From Phytophthora sp. 'mugwort' (taxonomy: Eukaryota; Oomycota; Peronosporomycetes; Peronosporales; Peronosporaceae), in the NCBI GenBank assembly GCA_033558025.1, contig JAUCEF010000005.1:1116001-1180000 (forward strand): DNA of 64,000 nt. Direction: 5' to 3'. Shown here one piece after another: positions 30,710 to 42,408 of this stretch (positions within the stretch are counted from its first letter, which is position 1; every line of letters begins with the position of its first letter). A model generated the notes under the pieces. It had not been told where the DNA came from. It ran no database searches and saw nothing but the letters and a program-made list of their open reading frames with translations. The translations under genes were made by a program, and so were the position numbers.

Positions 30710-31616
30710 TCACCAGTGTCTTAGCTGCGGCAACAAGTCGGACGCGCGGATGAGCTTCGTGGTGGTGGTCACAGTAGGGAAGCCTTCTACAGACGCGACG
30801 TACTTGCCTTCGGTCTTGTGAGATGCGCGGACATGGGGCAATTCTTGCGCATTGCGACGACCTTCGAGCTGATCCGGGTGGCACTCGTAAATGCCTTCGA
30901 TGGTGCGCAGCTCACTCTCCTGGTCCGAGTCGTTTTGGTGACGTCGTTTATGACGATGAAGCGACTTGGACAGTGAATGGCCGAGGCTGTCGGTGCCTGT
31001 CCGTTTGGCGTTAGACTGGATTGCAAGCTGCTTGCACTTTTGCTTCACGAGCATCCGTCGGTCAGTCTTCGACAGCTGATCCGAAAAGTATCGGTACTTG
31101 GCGGCGTCAGAAGCGAGCTGCTTTGTGCTGAACAATGACTTGGTGTGGTCGATCCGCTGCTTCATTTTCTTGTTTTCGCCTGCGATTCGCTCTTGCTCGC
31201 GCTGCCACAGTGGAAAGTGTGATGGCTGCTGGGCACTCAGATGCTCCTGGGTGTGGTGAGAGACGTCAAACTGCTTCGGGACCTTCTTGTGTATACGTTC
31301 AAGTCGTTCTAGTAATATTTGGTTGTGCTGAGCGATTTCAATCTCTCTGTCTGTCCAAACAGAATGATCAGGTCTCGCGCATCCAAGCGTCAGGCCGTTG
31401 ATAACTTAGCGCAACACACGCACCTTGCTCTTGTTGAATCCTTTTGGCATGATTGACAGTGTGACCGTTCGTTTCTGTGTACAAGACCGAGTGGGCATGC
31501 TTGACTCGCTCTTGATTTCGGAGCCGTGTCTCCTCAAGGTACGTCGCAGTTAAAATATTCTCGTCACCGAACTCATATTCTGCCGAATATGCCAGAGAGC
31601 GGCGCTGCTTCGTCAT
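30710..31616 (-). CDS. CFAP97 (Hemingway)-domain protein, flagellar
   Basis: Two exons, complement(30710..31350, 31424..31616), with a 73-nt intron (GTGCGT...ACAG), encode 277 residues. The join restores IQQEQDREIEIAQHNQILL and ERLERIHKK, the conserved block of the CFAP97/KIAA1430/Hemingway family, whose members are needed for motile cilia. The rest is basic and helical with a Lys/Arg/His-rich C-terminal part. The frame continues to 31640 only through a GTG codon; ATG 31616 (MTKQRRSLAYS) is preferred. Its stop is 110 bp from the start of the Hsp70-like gene on the same strand. It adds to the basal-body/flagellum gene set of the window (BBS1, LRR/C2). Confidence 0.72.
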
Positions 31617-31856
31617 GAAGCCGGCACAGTGCGCCAACACAGACGATGATCCTCGTTATCCTTGCTGCTTTGACAGACTTGCCAATCCTATAGGGTCCAG
31701 CACTCGTTGAACCTGGAATGATGCGAATCATGGCTATTTGAAGACTAGAAGCCCTTCATAAGCACAGTGAACAGGAATAAGACTCGGTGGATAACAACAT
31801 GATATCTGTACATGACGCAACATTCCCAAACGTGCCACCATTTGATTGGACTTAGC

Positions 31857-33305
31857 CTACTCAGGCGCGTGATCAAGAGCGTTTCGCCTGCTTGCCCTTG
31901 TTTGCGGGTGCTTTTGACTTCCAACATCGTTGTCACTTTGCTCGCTCTCTTGGTCGTCATTCCCATGATTGGCTTTGTTTTTGCCTCTGCGTCTCTTCTT
32001 CGACTTTGTTTCCGTTAGTAATTTTATGTCAGTGTTACCAAGATGCAGTAAATGACGAGTGGATGGGGAAGCGGCGACCAGATCAATGCGCTCTTCCTCC
32101 GGAATGAACGCATACATCGCTCCATCAGTGATAGAAGATTTGGTACGCTTCCATACTGTCAGTGTGTCAATGCTGGAGTGCCACGAAGGTAGTGGCACCT
32201 GCAGCACTTTGTGGTACACAGTCGCCAAGTGAGTCTGAAACTCCTCAGACGACGTTCGACCCCTGTCAGGTGAACACTGTGTTAGAGGAAAACGACGGCT
32301 CAGTACGCAATTGCAATGATTGTATCCACTCACCACGCGCCAGGAAGGCAAACAGTTTGGCCGAATAGCTCGCCAACGTGAATCACAGTGTCACCTGCGT
32401 AGTTGCAGAGACTCGCCATCGCCATCGACTCGTGGCTGTCCTCGAAATCGTCCGGGTAGCACAGGAACAGCGTACGATCCGCATGCTTGCGCAATTCCTG
32501 CGTATTATAGCAAGAGCAAAGCGTCAGTACATTCGAGTCTCAATTGTAATCAAGAAAGACTGCACTCCATTGTCACGCACCTTGGGTGTTCCTTTGAGCA
32601 CTTCCGTCCAGTAGACCTGCTCCACTTCTACCTCTTCTTCGTCCTCACTTTCCTCTTCCTCTTCAGCTTCCTCCTCCTCATCGTCAGGATCATCATCCGC
32701 TTCTTCACCGTCACTGCCCTGCGTATCATCTGCATCGCCATGACTCGCTTCCCCACTCGTAGCAGCAGTTTTTCCGTTCTCCTTGTCGTCGCTCGCCTCT
32801 GCCTTTTCTTCTCCCTCATCATCTCCAGCAACATACAGATCATAGGCAATGGCATCCACACCACGAAGCTGCAGCAGGCGAGCCCAATACCCGCTACCAG
32901 CTCCCATCTCCACAATCTGCCAGCACCAGCTCACATTAGTCTATGCAATTCGCGACCCAAAGCTCCAATCTGACATATTGCCAGCTCACCGGTCCGTAGT
33001 GCTTGATAATCTGTAGCGCACGCTCATCCGGAATTGCCCACGAATATTTCTACAAGTGTTCATCAATTTGCAACGCAAAGGTTAGCGTCGAGACATTTAC
33101 AGGCACATTGTAGTCCGGTATACGTAGGTCTCACCATCGCCACGCTCACGTCCAGCGCCGCGTACATCTCAGAGCGCTCCTCATCGCTGAGTGCCGGGTT
33201 AAACACCGCCGTCAGTTCTCCTGGGTGCTCGCGCACGAACTTGCGGTAGAAATCCAGGTACGGGTTGCTCGTGAGCGTCAGCTCCAGCGCCTCCGAGTCC
33301 GTCAT
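31857..33305 (-). CDS. SAM-dependent methyltransferase-like protein with a very acidic insert
   Basis: Five exons, complement(31857..32262, 32334..32497, 32581..32916, 32990..33049, 33135..33305), total 378 residues; all four introns are GT-AG, 71-85 nt. The joins give AALDVSVAM-KYSWAIPDERALQII and HYGP-IVEMGAGSGYWARLLQ. The latter is methyltransferase motif I (E-x-G-x-G-x-G, about residues 80-86), followed by a strand ending VDAIAYD (acidic residue that would bind ribose). A roughly 65-residue insert at about 100-165 is almost pure Asp/Glu with Ser/Ala, inside the Rossmann fold; the chain resumes at VYWTEVLKG and FLCYPDDFEDS. The C-terminal tail is Lys/Arg/Ser-rich (SKKRRRGKNKAN), nuclear-signal-like. 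Substrate unknown. Confidence 0.8.
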
Positions 33306-33449
33306 GATGTTCGAATGGCTTCAGGCGCGACGCACTAACTATTTGATTGGACAAAATTGGTTGTCGTTTAACTACCAGTCCAATACTCTTAACATCGCTA
33401 CACTTACTGCAACTTCGGATGGCTAGCTGACTGCCTGGGGATTGGGAGC

Positions 33450-35752
33450 CTACGCTGACAGCAGCGGCTGGTTCTCGCCGTCGTATCTCACTGGAGGCGA
33501 CACGCTCAGGAAGCTGCACGATGACAATGATCGATAACGCATGTTGACACGCGTGCCGCAGAAGAACACGACGAGCAGCAGCACAGCGAGGCAGATGCCG
33601 AATGCTGTGAAGGTACTACAAATCTTCAGACCAATTGGCAGAGACCCACCGGCAACAGACACGACAGCCACCAACACGGCGTACGGCAGGATACTACGCA
33701 CGTGGTTCTCGAGTGGCACGTGTGCCGAGAGAGACGCCAAAATTGACGTATCGGCGATGGGAGAGCACGTATTGCCAAAAACGGACCCGCCCAGGATGCT
33801 GCCGAAGCATTGCCGCAGGTTTTCAGCATCCCCACCGCTAATAGACCATGATAGCGGCGCGATAATCGGAAACATTATGGCCATGGTGCCAAACGCACTG
33901 CCGACAGCAAACGACACGATGTAGCACAAGAGACACGCGATCGCCGGAAGGAACTGTTTCGGAATCGAATCGCCGACCACTGAGGCAATGTACGGGGCCG
34001 TACTAACTTCGCCAATGACCGAGCCAAGCGCCCACGCAAGGGTGAGAATCAGCGTCGGATCCAGAATATCCTTGACACCCTCCATCCAAGCCTTCGTCGC
34101 TTCGTTCAGCGTGATGATACGCTGCAACAACAGCAGTGTCACAGCAATCACCCAGCCAGCAGCGGAGGCGCGGATAAGGGACGACACCGAGTCGCAGTGG
34201 CTAAGTGCATCCAGAATACCAAACGAGCCATGTGGATCCTGGGTGTACAGGCTGTTGAATCCATCGAATATCATCCCCACGAACGTCAGCACAACGATCG
34301 TCAAGAACGGCACCACGGCATTTTGCCACCGCAGCGGCTTGGTCGTGTCAGGCTCCAATGGGGCGAGTTCGGGCTTCGGACTATCCATCGGTCCTGGGAA
34401 GACTGGAGTCAAAGGACCATCATTGATCGGGGATGCAGCAGCGTCCTTCTCGAACTGCACCATCGGGCCGAGGTCTTTCTCGCAAATAATCGTAATGAAG
34501 ATGAAAGCGATGAATAAAATCGGAAAGAAACGGTAGTGCAAGCACGAAAGGCACGTGACGAACGGGTCCCAGTCGAGCTTGAGGTCGCGAAGCTGCGCCG
34601 CCACGTAGCCAATTTCAACACCAATCCATGCGCTCACTGGAGCTGTACACGTAAAGGTTCCAAACAGAACGTTAGCCGCGAATAACACTTAATGCAACTC
34701 AATAAAAAAGGCAAAAACACGTACACATCGACGGCAAGCAGACCCCGACGGTGTGAATAATAGCGGCAAACTTTTCACGGCTGACACCCGTTTGGCTCAA
34801 CACTTGACGCAGCGAGCTCCCAACAATTAAGATACACGAGTAGTCATCGAAGAAGATCACGAGGCACAACAGCCACGTTGAGAGTTGCATACGCAGCGAA
34901 GACGTCATAAACTTCTTGGCAACCAGCGCCAGCCCGTGGCCACCTCCACCCTTCTGGACCACGCCGATAGTTCCGCCCAGCACGATTGTGAACAGCAGCA
35001 CACCAGCATGGTCATCTACTGTGAACGCATTCACCCAGTACTGGTCAAAAGTACGCAGGAAAGCAGTGAACGGGTCTCCATTCGAGACGATGATAGCACC
35101 ACACCAGATACCGGCAAGAAGCGATACAGTCACTTGGCCCAGCACAGCCGACATGACCAGAGTCACAAACGGTGGTAGCAGTGAAACCCATCCGGGCGAC
35201 ACCACCACAGAGGTCGTGTGAGTCGCTTGGAACTGTAACACCTCGTCGAACTGCACCGTCGGGAGCAATACCACAGATGCGTTGGCATCTGATTCAGTCA
35301 CTTGTGGAGATTTTGTAGGCACAACCTGCTCCTCCCATACCGTCGTGGTGATGTTGTGCTTTCCGTAGGAATCCAACTGCAGCTGCTTAATAGGGATAGA
35401 CAGCTGTGACCGGTAGTTGCCGTCAGCATCGAGCGTCTTGACGCTGCCGTTGGTCACCATAGAGCCGTCCGAGTCCTCCACGCGGTACAACAAATGCCTC
35501 GGGTACACAGATCCTGCCACACAACATCAATTAAACACCGCTAATATGAATTGCACACCGTACTGCTTTATACTGAAGTAGACACGCACCATTCTTGAGC
35601 TCCGGCAGCTCGATCGACGCCTCGAAGTCCACCTGCTGCAGGATCACGGTCGGCATCTGCAACGAGACGGAGCTTGTGTGGGTGTGGGCACGGTGCGCAC
35701 TGCACAAACCGACCAACAGAGCCGCCGCTCCTGAGAGACGCAGGAGGCCCAT
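33450..35752 (-). CDS. NhaC-family Na+/H+ antiporter with extracytosolic N-terminal domain
   Basis: Three exons, complement(33450..34642, 34725..35513, 35590..35752), give 714 residues. The N-terminus is a signal peptide (MGLLRLSGAAALLVGL), followed by about 150 residues of beta-rich sequence ahead of the first membrane helix. The transporter part has about 10-12 hydrophobic segments with NhaC-type blocks: VTVSLLAGIWCGA, VLLFTIVLGGTIGVVQKGGG, FFDDYSCILIVGSSL, VCLPSM-SPVSAWIGVEIGY across the second splice, ILGGSVFGNTCSPIADTSIL. It probably exchanges sodium for protons at the plasma membrane or an internal membrane. The frame runs upstream only through a TTG, so ATG 35752 is the start. The intron 2 acceptor at 34643 is chosen over one that would leave an intron of about 35 nt. 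Confidence 0.87.
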
Positions 35753-35967
35753 AGAGAGCTGGATACACTGTACTGCCAATCACTGATGTCGGCCGCGTCC
35801 ACTGCCCAAGTCATTCGATTTTAGGCGGGCGTGATACCCGATTCATTTATGAATTGGGTGGTACAATAGCGATCCGCCTAAATACTAACACCTTCAATGC
35901 GATCTTTTTACTTTAACTATTACCATGATTTGAGCGGGATTTATTTCCTGCAAGTTGCTGTGCCGCC

Positions 35968-37768
35968 CTAGGCTGCGATCGCTCGCGTGGCGCTCGGATT
36001 CGCTCGACGTAGCATCGGCATGAGATTCGTCCATCGGAACATTTGCGAGAGGATGCACGTGGAGAACCACACGGTCACAAGCAGGCAAATAGATGCCTCC
36101 GAGCTGAAGAAGCTGAAGAGTTTAGCTTTTTCGTATAGCGGGGCTGTTAGCTGCCCGAACACCGATGTGATAAAACTGATAAAGGCAACTACGGTTAGTC
36201 ATCCGACGTCATCTCACAACAAATATCGCGACAACGACGTACAGGTTGTGTGTGGAGTGGTAGACAACGCTGGACCAAATGACGTAGCTGGAGTTACCCT
36301 GGATCCAGCACATGATGATGCGGGAGCCCATCAGTAGCAGTGTGAATACTGAGAGCACGTAGAGCAAGTGGTACTCCCGCGTTTCAGCGACAGAGTAACC
36401 GGAGCCCTTGGGCACCACGTCCAGCGCGTCGGCGATGATCATAGGCCAGTGCCATAGTGCCCATATGCACCCCGTAATAGCCGACGCGAGGATGGTTGAA
36501 TGGCTGAAGACGATCTCCAGCGCTAATACAAAAATACATTAGAGCATTATATCTAGCAATCGAAGCTGAACCTTCCTTACCTGGGAAAAGTGAGCCGCTC
36601 CAACCAATTTCCTGGATCATTGCGAAGAAAAACCAGCTTGTACCTATTCAATGAGCAATCAACGCAGTGAAAATCATATCAGAAACAAAGCGCATCGCGA
36701 CGTTCGATATGAAAGAGGGGAATGACGTCACCTAAAGGTCGGAGGCCCATCGAGAGCCCCACATCGTAGCGCTGCGGCGGCACTGGATCCCAAAAGATCC
36801 CAAGGAAGCTGATGTAAAACACATAGAATACCAGCCCGGAGTCGAGCGCTTCAACGTCGTTGAAGCTGAACACCATCTCCAGCTTCCGCACGAACGTGCG
36901 ATTGAACTGCAAGGCGCCACACGAACATAAACAGCAAATGTTAGTTGTGCCTAAAATCCCATAAACGAAGTGACGCACCGGGTTGACCATCCTGGTAGCG
37001 GCAGTAAACGAAAACGCCGCTAGCTCACAAAGCACTGGGACCGCATAGCTGAGCAGTGCAAGCCGGAATGTAGATCTTGATGAATGGGAGCTCCTGAATA
37101 GGTGGTACAGCGGCGGGATATTCCAATGTGGCGGCGTGTTGCATGCCTGGAGCCTCAGCTTCGCAACTATAGCAGCGATAACAAAAAACAGATCAACGTA
37201 TCAGCATTACAACTACAATTTGCAGCTCTAGATACCGTGTTCCTATACATTCCGTTGACGTACTGTTCCGTAATGCGAGCGACGCAATTGCAGGACTCAC
37301 GAACCACAAGCAGCGGAACGCGAACACAATAGGAGTGTTGGGTGAAATACCCCACTGCTTACAGAAGACCAGGCCCGTGAGCGAGAGCACCACCATTGAG
37401 TAGAGCGACACGAGGTAGGCGATGACGGCGTCGCGATAGGCCCACATGACATCGGCAGAGAACATGCCGTGGAAGAAGTAGTTGGACGAGCCCCGGTCAT
37501 TGCGGTGATGATACTGGTGTGCCGGTTGCACGAGCGGGTAATACTCGTCCCAGATATTCTTGCCATCACGGCCGGCTTTCTTGGAGTTCGAGGTCGTCAC
37601 GTGACCGGCGGGCACGGGACCCACCAGGGCGCTGGCTGGCCGCGCCTCGGGCGGAGAGCCTGGCTCCAGGTCCACAATGGTTCCGTACGTGCTCATGGAC
37701 GCGGAGCTAGGCACGTTGCTCATGGTGTTGCTGGTGGAGGCGATGCTGCCGCGATTGCGCTTGCCCAT
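35968..37768 (-). CDS. CPBP (CAAX-protease/bacteriocin-processing) family membrane protein with altered active site
   Basis: Six exons, complement(35968..36175, 36243..36522, 36581..36643, 36732..36906, 36979..37146, 37301..37768), about 453 residues. The exon 1/2 junction is the least certain, because a better polypyrimidine tract ends at a different AG. A cytosolic Ser/Pro-rich N-terminus is followed by about eight hydrophobic segments. CPBP landmarks are in order: motif 1 IQEIGWSGSLFP, motif 2 CIWALWHWP, motif 3 YHSTHNLFI (made by a CT|gtacgt splice). Canonical motif 1 is EExxxR; here the first Glu is Gln and the Arg is Ser, while the His residues of motifs 2 and 3 remain. The family includes Rce1-type intramembrane endopeptidases. 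Activity of this copy is doubtful. Confidence 0.75.
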
Positions 37769-38516
37769 TGCCGAGCGCGCCTTGACTGCCTGTCTCTGCT
37801 GGTCTAGCTGCCGAGGACTGCAGACGGATGTGCTGACGGAAAGAAAGCGAGTTGGGACTGACCGATTGATAGGGTCACTGTACTCACTCGTCTTGTGAAG
37901 AATGAACGGGCGGCCGCGCTAGATGGAAGAGCCTCCCGCCAGCGATCGCGCGCTTCTGCTTCAGCTCCCGAGCCAAAAGTGCAGCCAAAGAAAGCAGCAT
38001 TTTGGCTCGGGCATATTTATGCTAGAGCGACCTTCGCGTGACATTACAAAAAATAGAAGCACCTCTTGCACATAGGCGGACCGTTTTCGTGCTCCAAGCA
38101 GGGACGCACAATATCGCTTAGCTGACAGAATCATTTGCTCTGAATGTTAATATTGTGCTTCCCGCCTATGCATTTGCCAAAATTGACCGATTGAGCGAAT
38201 CGACCCAATACAATCTTTCAGGATTTGATCATACTTGGTCTATGCGCTCGCTGAATTTAGTCGTATTTAGCGCATGCCCACCGGTGACGACTCAAGAAAA
38301 GCTGTAATTGGCTAGATTCGTTTCCACAAATGTCAGTGCAAATTTGGTCGTCCGCAAAATCCGCACCCGTTTGACCCTGACCTACATGTAGTCAGAAGCC
38401 AGAGCCCGAGTCCAAGCCCAGCAGCAGCAGTAGCTGTAGCGCTGCTACCTTGAAGTTGTTTAACCGATAACTGTTGATAGAGGAAGCATTCTGCTAGTCG
38501 GTATGGCAGGCCTTCG
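37769..38516. other. gene-free stretch at the border of the repeat-rich region
   Basis: Upstream region of the CPBP gene on the left and left flank of the Harbinger-type remnant on the right. No coding signal. I looked for an inverted repeat shared with about 41000-41200 that would mark the Harbinger ends and did not find one by eye. Confidence 0.45.
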
Positions 38517-39722
38517 GTGAATTCTCTCGGAGATGTGGCGGCCTCTGGGTTCGAAGACATTTTGAGCCAACCTGACGATGATGATAACGAGGAACTTTTC
38601 GCTCAGCAGCTCCTGTTTACGACTCCGCCAACCGAAGATAACGTATCGCATGGAGGATCTCGTCCCGGCAAGGCAAAAAACAAATATCGAGACTTTAAGT
38701 CGCGTTACAAGCGCTTCATGAAGCAGTATTTCGATGCAAACCCAGTCTATGACGATGCGGACTTTCGGGAGCGCAATAGAATGAGTAAGACGATGTTCCA
38801 GCGTGTGCTCGATGGGGTTTTAGAGATTGACCCGGACTACTTTGCGTAGCGTCCTGATGCTACCAAGCGCATGGGATACATCCGGTCATGAAGGTTACTG
38901 CTGCTTTGCGAGTACTAGCGTACGCGCTACCAGCCGCATCTCTTGATGAAAATCTGGAGCTGTCGGGGACGGTCATTTATGACAGCATCATGCACATTGT
39001 TGATGCGGTCGATAAAAGATTTGGTGCTGAGTATCTTCGTTCTCCAACCGAGTCGGACATGAAGAGGCTGCTAGAGATGAATGCACTTCGCGGATTTGTG
39101 GGAATGTGGTGCAGCATTAACTGCATGCATTGGGAGTGGAAGAACTGTCCGTAGGGGTGGGCTGGACAGTTCAAGGGCAAAGAGAAGCAACCCACGGTGG
39201 CCTTAGAGGCTTGCGCTGATCAGGAACTGTGGATTTGGCATGATAGCCTTGGCTGGCCGGGATCCTTGAGTGATCTTAACATTCTCGATCGATCACCAGT
39301 GTTTGACAATCTAATGAATGGGATAGCCCCGTGGGTGGAGTTCGAGGTCAATGGACACACTTACGACATGGCGTACTGTCTTGCTGACGGAATTTATCCA
39401 GACTGGCCTGTGTTCATGAAGTCTCTGTTGCGGCCACGCGGAAATAAGCCGGAAGTTTGTAGCAGTGCAAGAAATGCTTCGAAAAGACGTTGAGGGGGCA
39501 TTTGGATTACTTCAAGCTCGGTGGAGAATTTTAGCTGTCCCATGCGAGCTTCTCTCTCGAATGAACATAAACAAGATAATGCGGGCTTGCATTATCCTGC
39601 ACAACATGATTTGCGAGGAGAACCGGTATTCTCGGGTTGATGAACACGGCTATTTGTTTAACGACGTCGTCAACGAGCATCTGTACAAGATTCGCGTTTC
39701 ACGACCAGCAGCTTCAGCCTAA
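38517..39722 (+). pseudogene. decayed PIF/Harbinger-type transposase
   Basis: Four plus-strand segments (38517-38849, 38888-39154, 39197-39493, 39465-39722) are colinear parts of one 'plant transposon protein' transposase. They carry the N-terminal helical part (FRERNRMSKTMFQRVLDG), the DDE block (IWHDSLGWPGSLSDLNILD), and the C-terminal block (FGLLQARWRIL, then MRACIILHNMICEENR). TAG codons interrupt at about 38847 and 39152 where the flanking protein reads straight on, and a frame change occurs near 39460. The gene is therefore inactive. A convergent NAM/Myb-like reading frame lies directly downstream, the usual two-gene make-up of these elements. Confidence 0.85.
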
Positions 39723-39872
39723 ATCGATTGGTGAGCTTGTTGGCCGCATCAATGCTATTAGGAATGCAAATCGTTACTGTATACTACAGAATGACATGGA
39801 GAGCACGTGTGGCGCTTCTTTGGAGAAGAAGAAGAGTAGATAAAAGTGAGTCTTTGTAAACACTCCGGCAGC

Positions 39873-40953
39873 CTAGTTTTGCAAGTCGGTAATCGAACTA
39901 CATGCTTGCAACGATTGAGCTAGAGGTTGAAAACTTGGCGTCGTGAACGGAGACGAAGACGGCGACAGCGACAGTGACGTCGCATGATTCACCACCACAG
40001 GAAAGACGACTGGAGACGGCGTCAATGTTGGGACTGCTTGCAACTGACGCCCGTTTTCCTCTTGGGATACATTTTCATCGCGAGGAATCGCTTCGTCCGG
40101 TAACTGCTGCTGTAGCGAACTTCCCACTGGTAAAGGCGCTGGTGCCTGAGGCTCATCAACCAGCATGTCCAAGCGGCGCAACAAACTCGCCCGGCGCTTT
40201 TCAGGGTACGCGGCATGTTGCGGTCCATTAGGTTGGATACTGAACAGTTCGCTCAGCATTTGATGCATGACCTTCTCCTTCTGCAAGCGGTGAAGGGCCT
40301 GGTTAGCACGCAGTTACTCCCTCAGGACATCCACCTTCACATCCGTCGACTTGGAGATAGTTTCCTGAGCCACGACGGTGCGGTACTGCTCGGCCTGATC
40401 CACCTTGGCTCGCTTGGCTGCCTTGCCCCCGGATACCGGCCGCACCTCATCTTGGGTACTAGGTGCGGCCTCCGTCGCTGACATCGTGTCCACCACAGAC
40501 AAACGAAGTCTTGCTCGTCGAGACTTGGAAGTCTTGCGCTGGGTTGTTTTCTTGCTCTCTCCAAGCTTTTCAATCGAGCTTTGGAACTTGCAGACTTTGC
40601 GAGCACGTCGTAGGTGTCCATAAATGAAAAGTCGTGCTTGTAACGCTCCTTATATAGCGACAGCGACTTCGTCATCATGTCTCGCTCCGTCGAGCCCGAC
40701 TGTCGAAGTGATTCGACTCGTTTCGCGCAACCAACATAATTTGCAATCGATTTCTGCATCTGGCCAAAACGCGCTTGCAGGCTAGTCCACGCTCGTGGTT
40801 CAGGGTTGTTTCCGGGATGGCTGTAGCAATCGATTCCGAGCTCTCCATCGCTTCTTTCACGCACGTCCAAAGCATCTCAGCGGTCTGGTTTATTCCAACC
40901 GACGAATCGCTGGAAATGAGGGCATAGGCCTTGGTCAGTTCCAGGTTCTCCAC
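39873..40953 (-). pseudogene. decayed NAM/Myb-like accessory protein of the Harbinger-type element
   Basis: The minus strand carries one protein in three frames: 40953-40675 (LTKAYALISSDSSVGINQTA), a middle part within 40870-40560 (AWTSLQARFGQMQKSIANYV, YKERYKHDFSFMDTYDVLAK), and 40502-39873 (Lys/Gln-rich helix, then Pro/Ser-rich tail). The middle resembles the NAM-associated region seen in second ORFs of PIF/Harbinger transposons. Frame changes near 40830 and 40560 and a stop near 40315 disable it. It faces the transposase at 38517-39722; such accessory proteins bind DNA and assist transposase nuclear entry in the family. Confidence 0.65.
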
Positions 40954-41731
40954 AGGGTGATAGTTTTTCCCCGCGCTGCTTTCTCTCGAGCCGGTATCCG
41001 AGGCGGCAAATGAAGAAGTGTTTACTCAACCGAGGTGGCGCTGGCTATATGCCAGCTAGATTTGGCTGAAGGATCGCCGCTGGATGATTGTCGACGGAAT
41101 TTGGTCCGTACTTTGTCGAACCGGCGTGAGGCCAAAAAGGTTTTCTAAAGATATCCTTAGCTAGATATCCTGCTGTCAAATATAAGTTTTGGTCGGAGTT
41201 TTCTTGAAACATGTGGGAATGTAAAAGTTTGTCTTAGTGAACACAATTGTTTCGCGATCTTGCACGGATTTGCTGCGTGATTGATCCGATGAATCGGGCA
41301 TGGAAATTTTGAGTAGAAATCAGGATACCGAGTTGTTAAATCGGCTCTCGTTAAAGTAGCTTCGTTAAACGACTTAGAGCATCTCAGCCAAAACCAGATT
41401 TTTTTCTTCTAAAAAGCCAGGTTTGGCCCATAGTGGCTCGAACCAATTGACTTAGGTCGTGTTGGAGATGGCGAGAAAATACATTCTGTGGCGATAGTTG
41501 CATCCAAGCAAAATCACGAAAGCGAACACGTCAAAACAAAATCTAACACTACAACTTCAAATGACGGTCAAATCGCATTTTGAAAATTCAGGCAAGGGGT
41601 TTATATGTGAAGCCACTTTCGCCTAGGTAGCTAACGACAACTACACAGGATCTCCGCCGATAACTTAAGCTACAGTTTGAGCTCAATCAGCAACGCTCGC
41701 CAAGAAGGTCGATCCAGTCCGCCACTCCAGC
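40954..41731. other. gene-free repeat-region stretch
   Basis: No coding signal. AGATATCC occurs twice close together near 41148-41170. A stretch beginning GAGCATCTCAGCC (about 41379) and ending GTGTTGGAGATGG (about 41459-41471) has the look of short inverted terminal sequences of a small non-autonomous element, but the match is weak. Confidence 0.35.
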
Positions 41732-42408
41732 GTGATGAGCGACACCGGTGCAGTCAGTGCTGCGACCGCTAGGGTATCTTGGGGCGAGATAAAAGAGTTC
41801 GACCTCCTGGACAATTACCTTGGCGCGAGGAACGAGGTTGCTCTAGCTACGGACAAAGGACTCAACCCAAGGCGCATACCAACTAGTGGTTGGATTAAAC
41901 GACAAGCACCACCGACCCTGGACAAACGTAATAGGTGAGCGGGGGCGAAGCTCGATATGACTACGTTAACCTTACTGTACCGTTCCCAGCTATGCAGGGC
42001 AATACCAGTCGGAGTACACCAGGCTCATGAAAGACTAGTACATCAGAGACCTAAGTGGTGTAGATGTCTGTTTTTAGACTGGCAAGAAGCCGACTTGGAT
42101 GATGACGAATGGGAGCGCCTAATGCCATCAGCAAAACAGAGAGCGAAATTGTTTTTAAATTGCGCCAACACGAGAACAGGAATTCCCTCACGCCACGGTT
42201 TGTTGCTTGATTGCGGGTATCACCTTATTTTGAACCTGGTCAAATAGTATTAATATCTACCATATGTACGTGTTATCTAGGCGACACTCGCGCTACCGGA
42301 TCGCATGCAGCCACGGTCTCATCGTTAACGACGGTTTTATGCCAGCATGAGACTGGCTCTGACAACGAAAGCGAAAACGGTGATGGCATGCAAATTGCCC
42401 GTATCTGA
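41732..42408 (+). pseudogene. decayed Myb/SANT-like protein of transposon origin
   Basis: Two frames joined by stops: 41732-41938 (SWGEIKEFDLLDNYLGARNE) and a continuation through about 41980-42160 (SYAGQYQSEYTRLMKD, then DDDEWERLMPSAKQRAKLF in another frame). The Trp spacing and the K/R-D-Y pattern resemble Myb/SANT-like DNA-binding modules that oomycete transposons carry. The pieces are broken by TAG codons and frame changes. Assignment is by pattern only. Confidence 0.4.

Noticed and set aside
38041..41200. Terminal inverted repeats for the Harbinger-type element
   Set aside because: Flanks compared by eye gave no convincing inverted match; ends left undefined.
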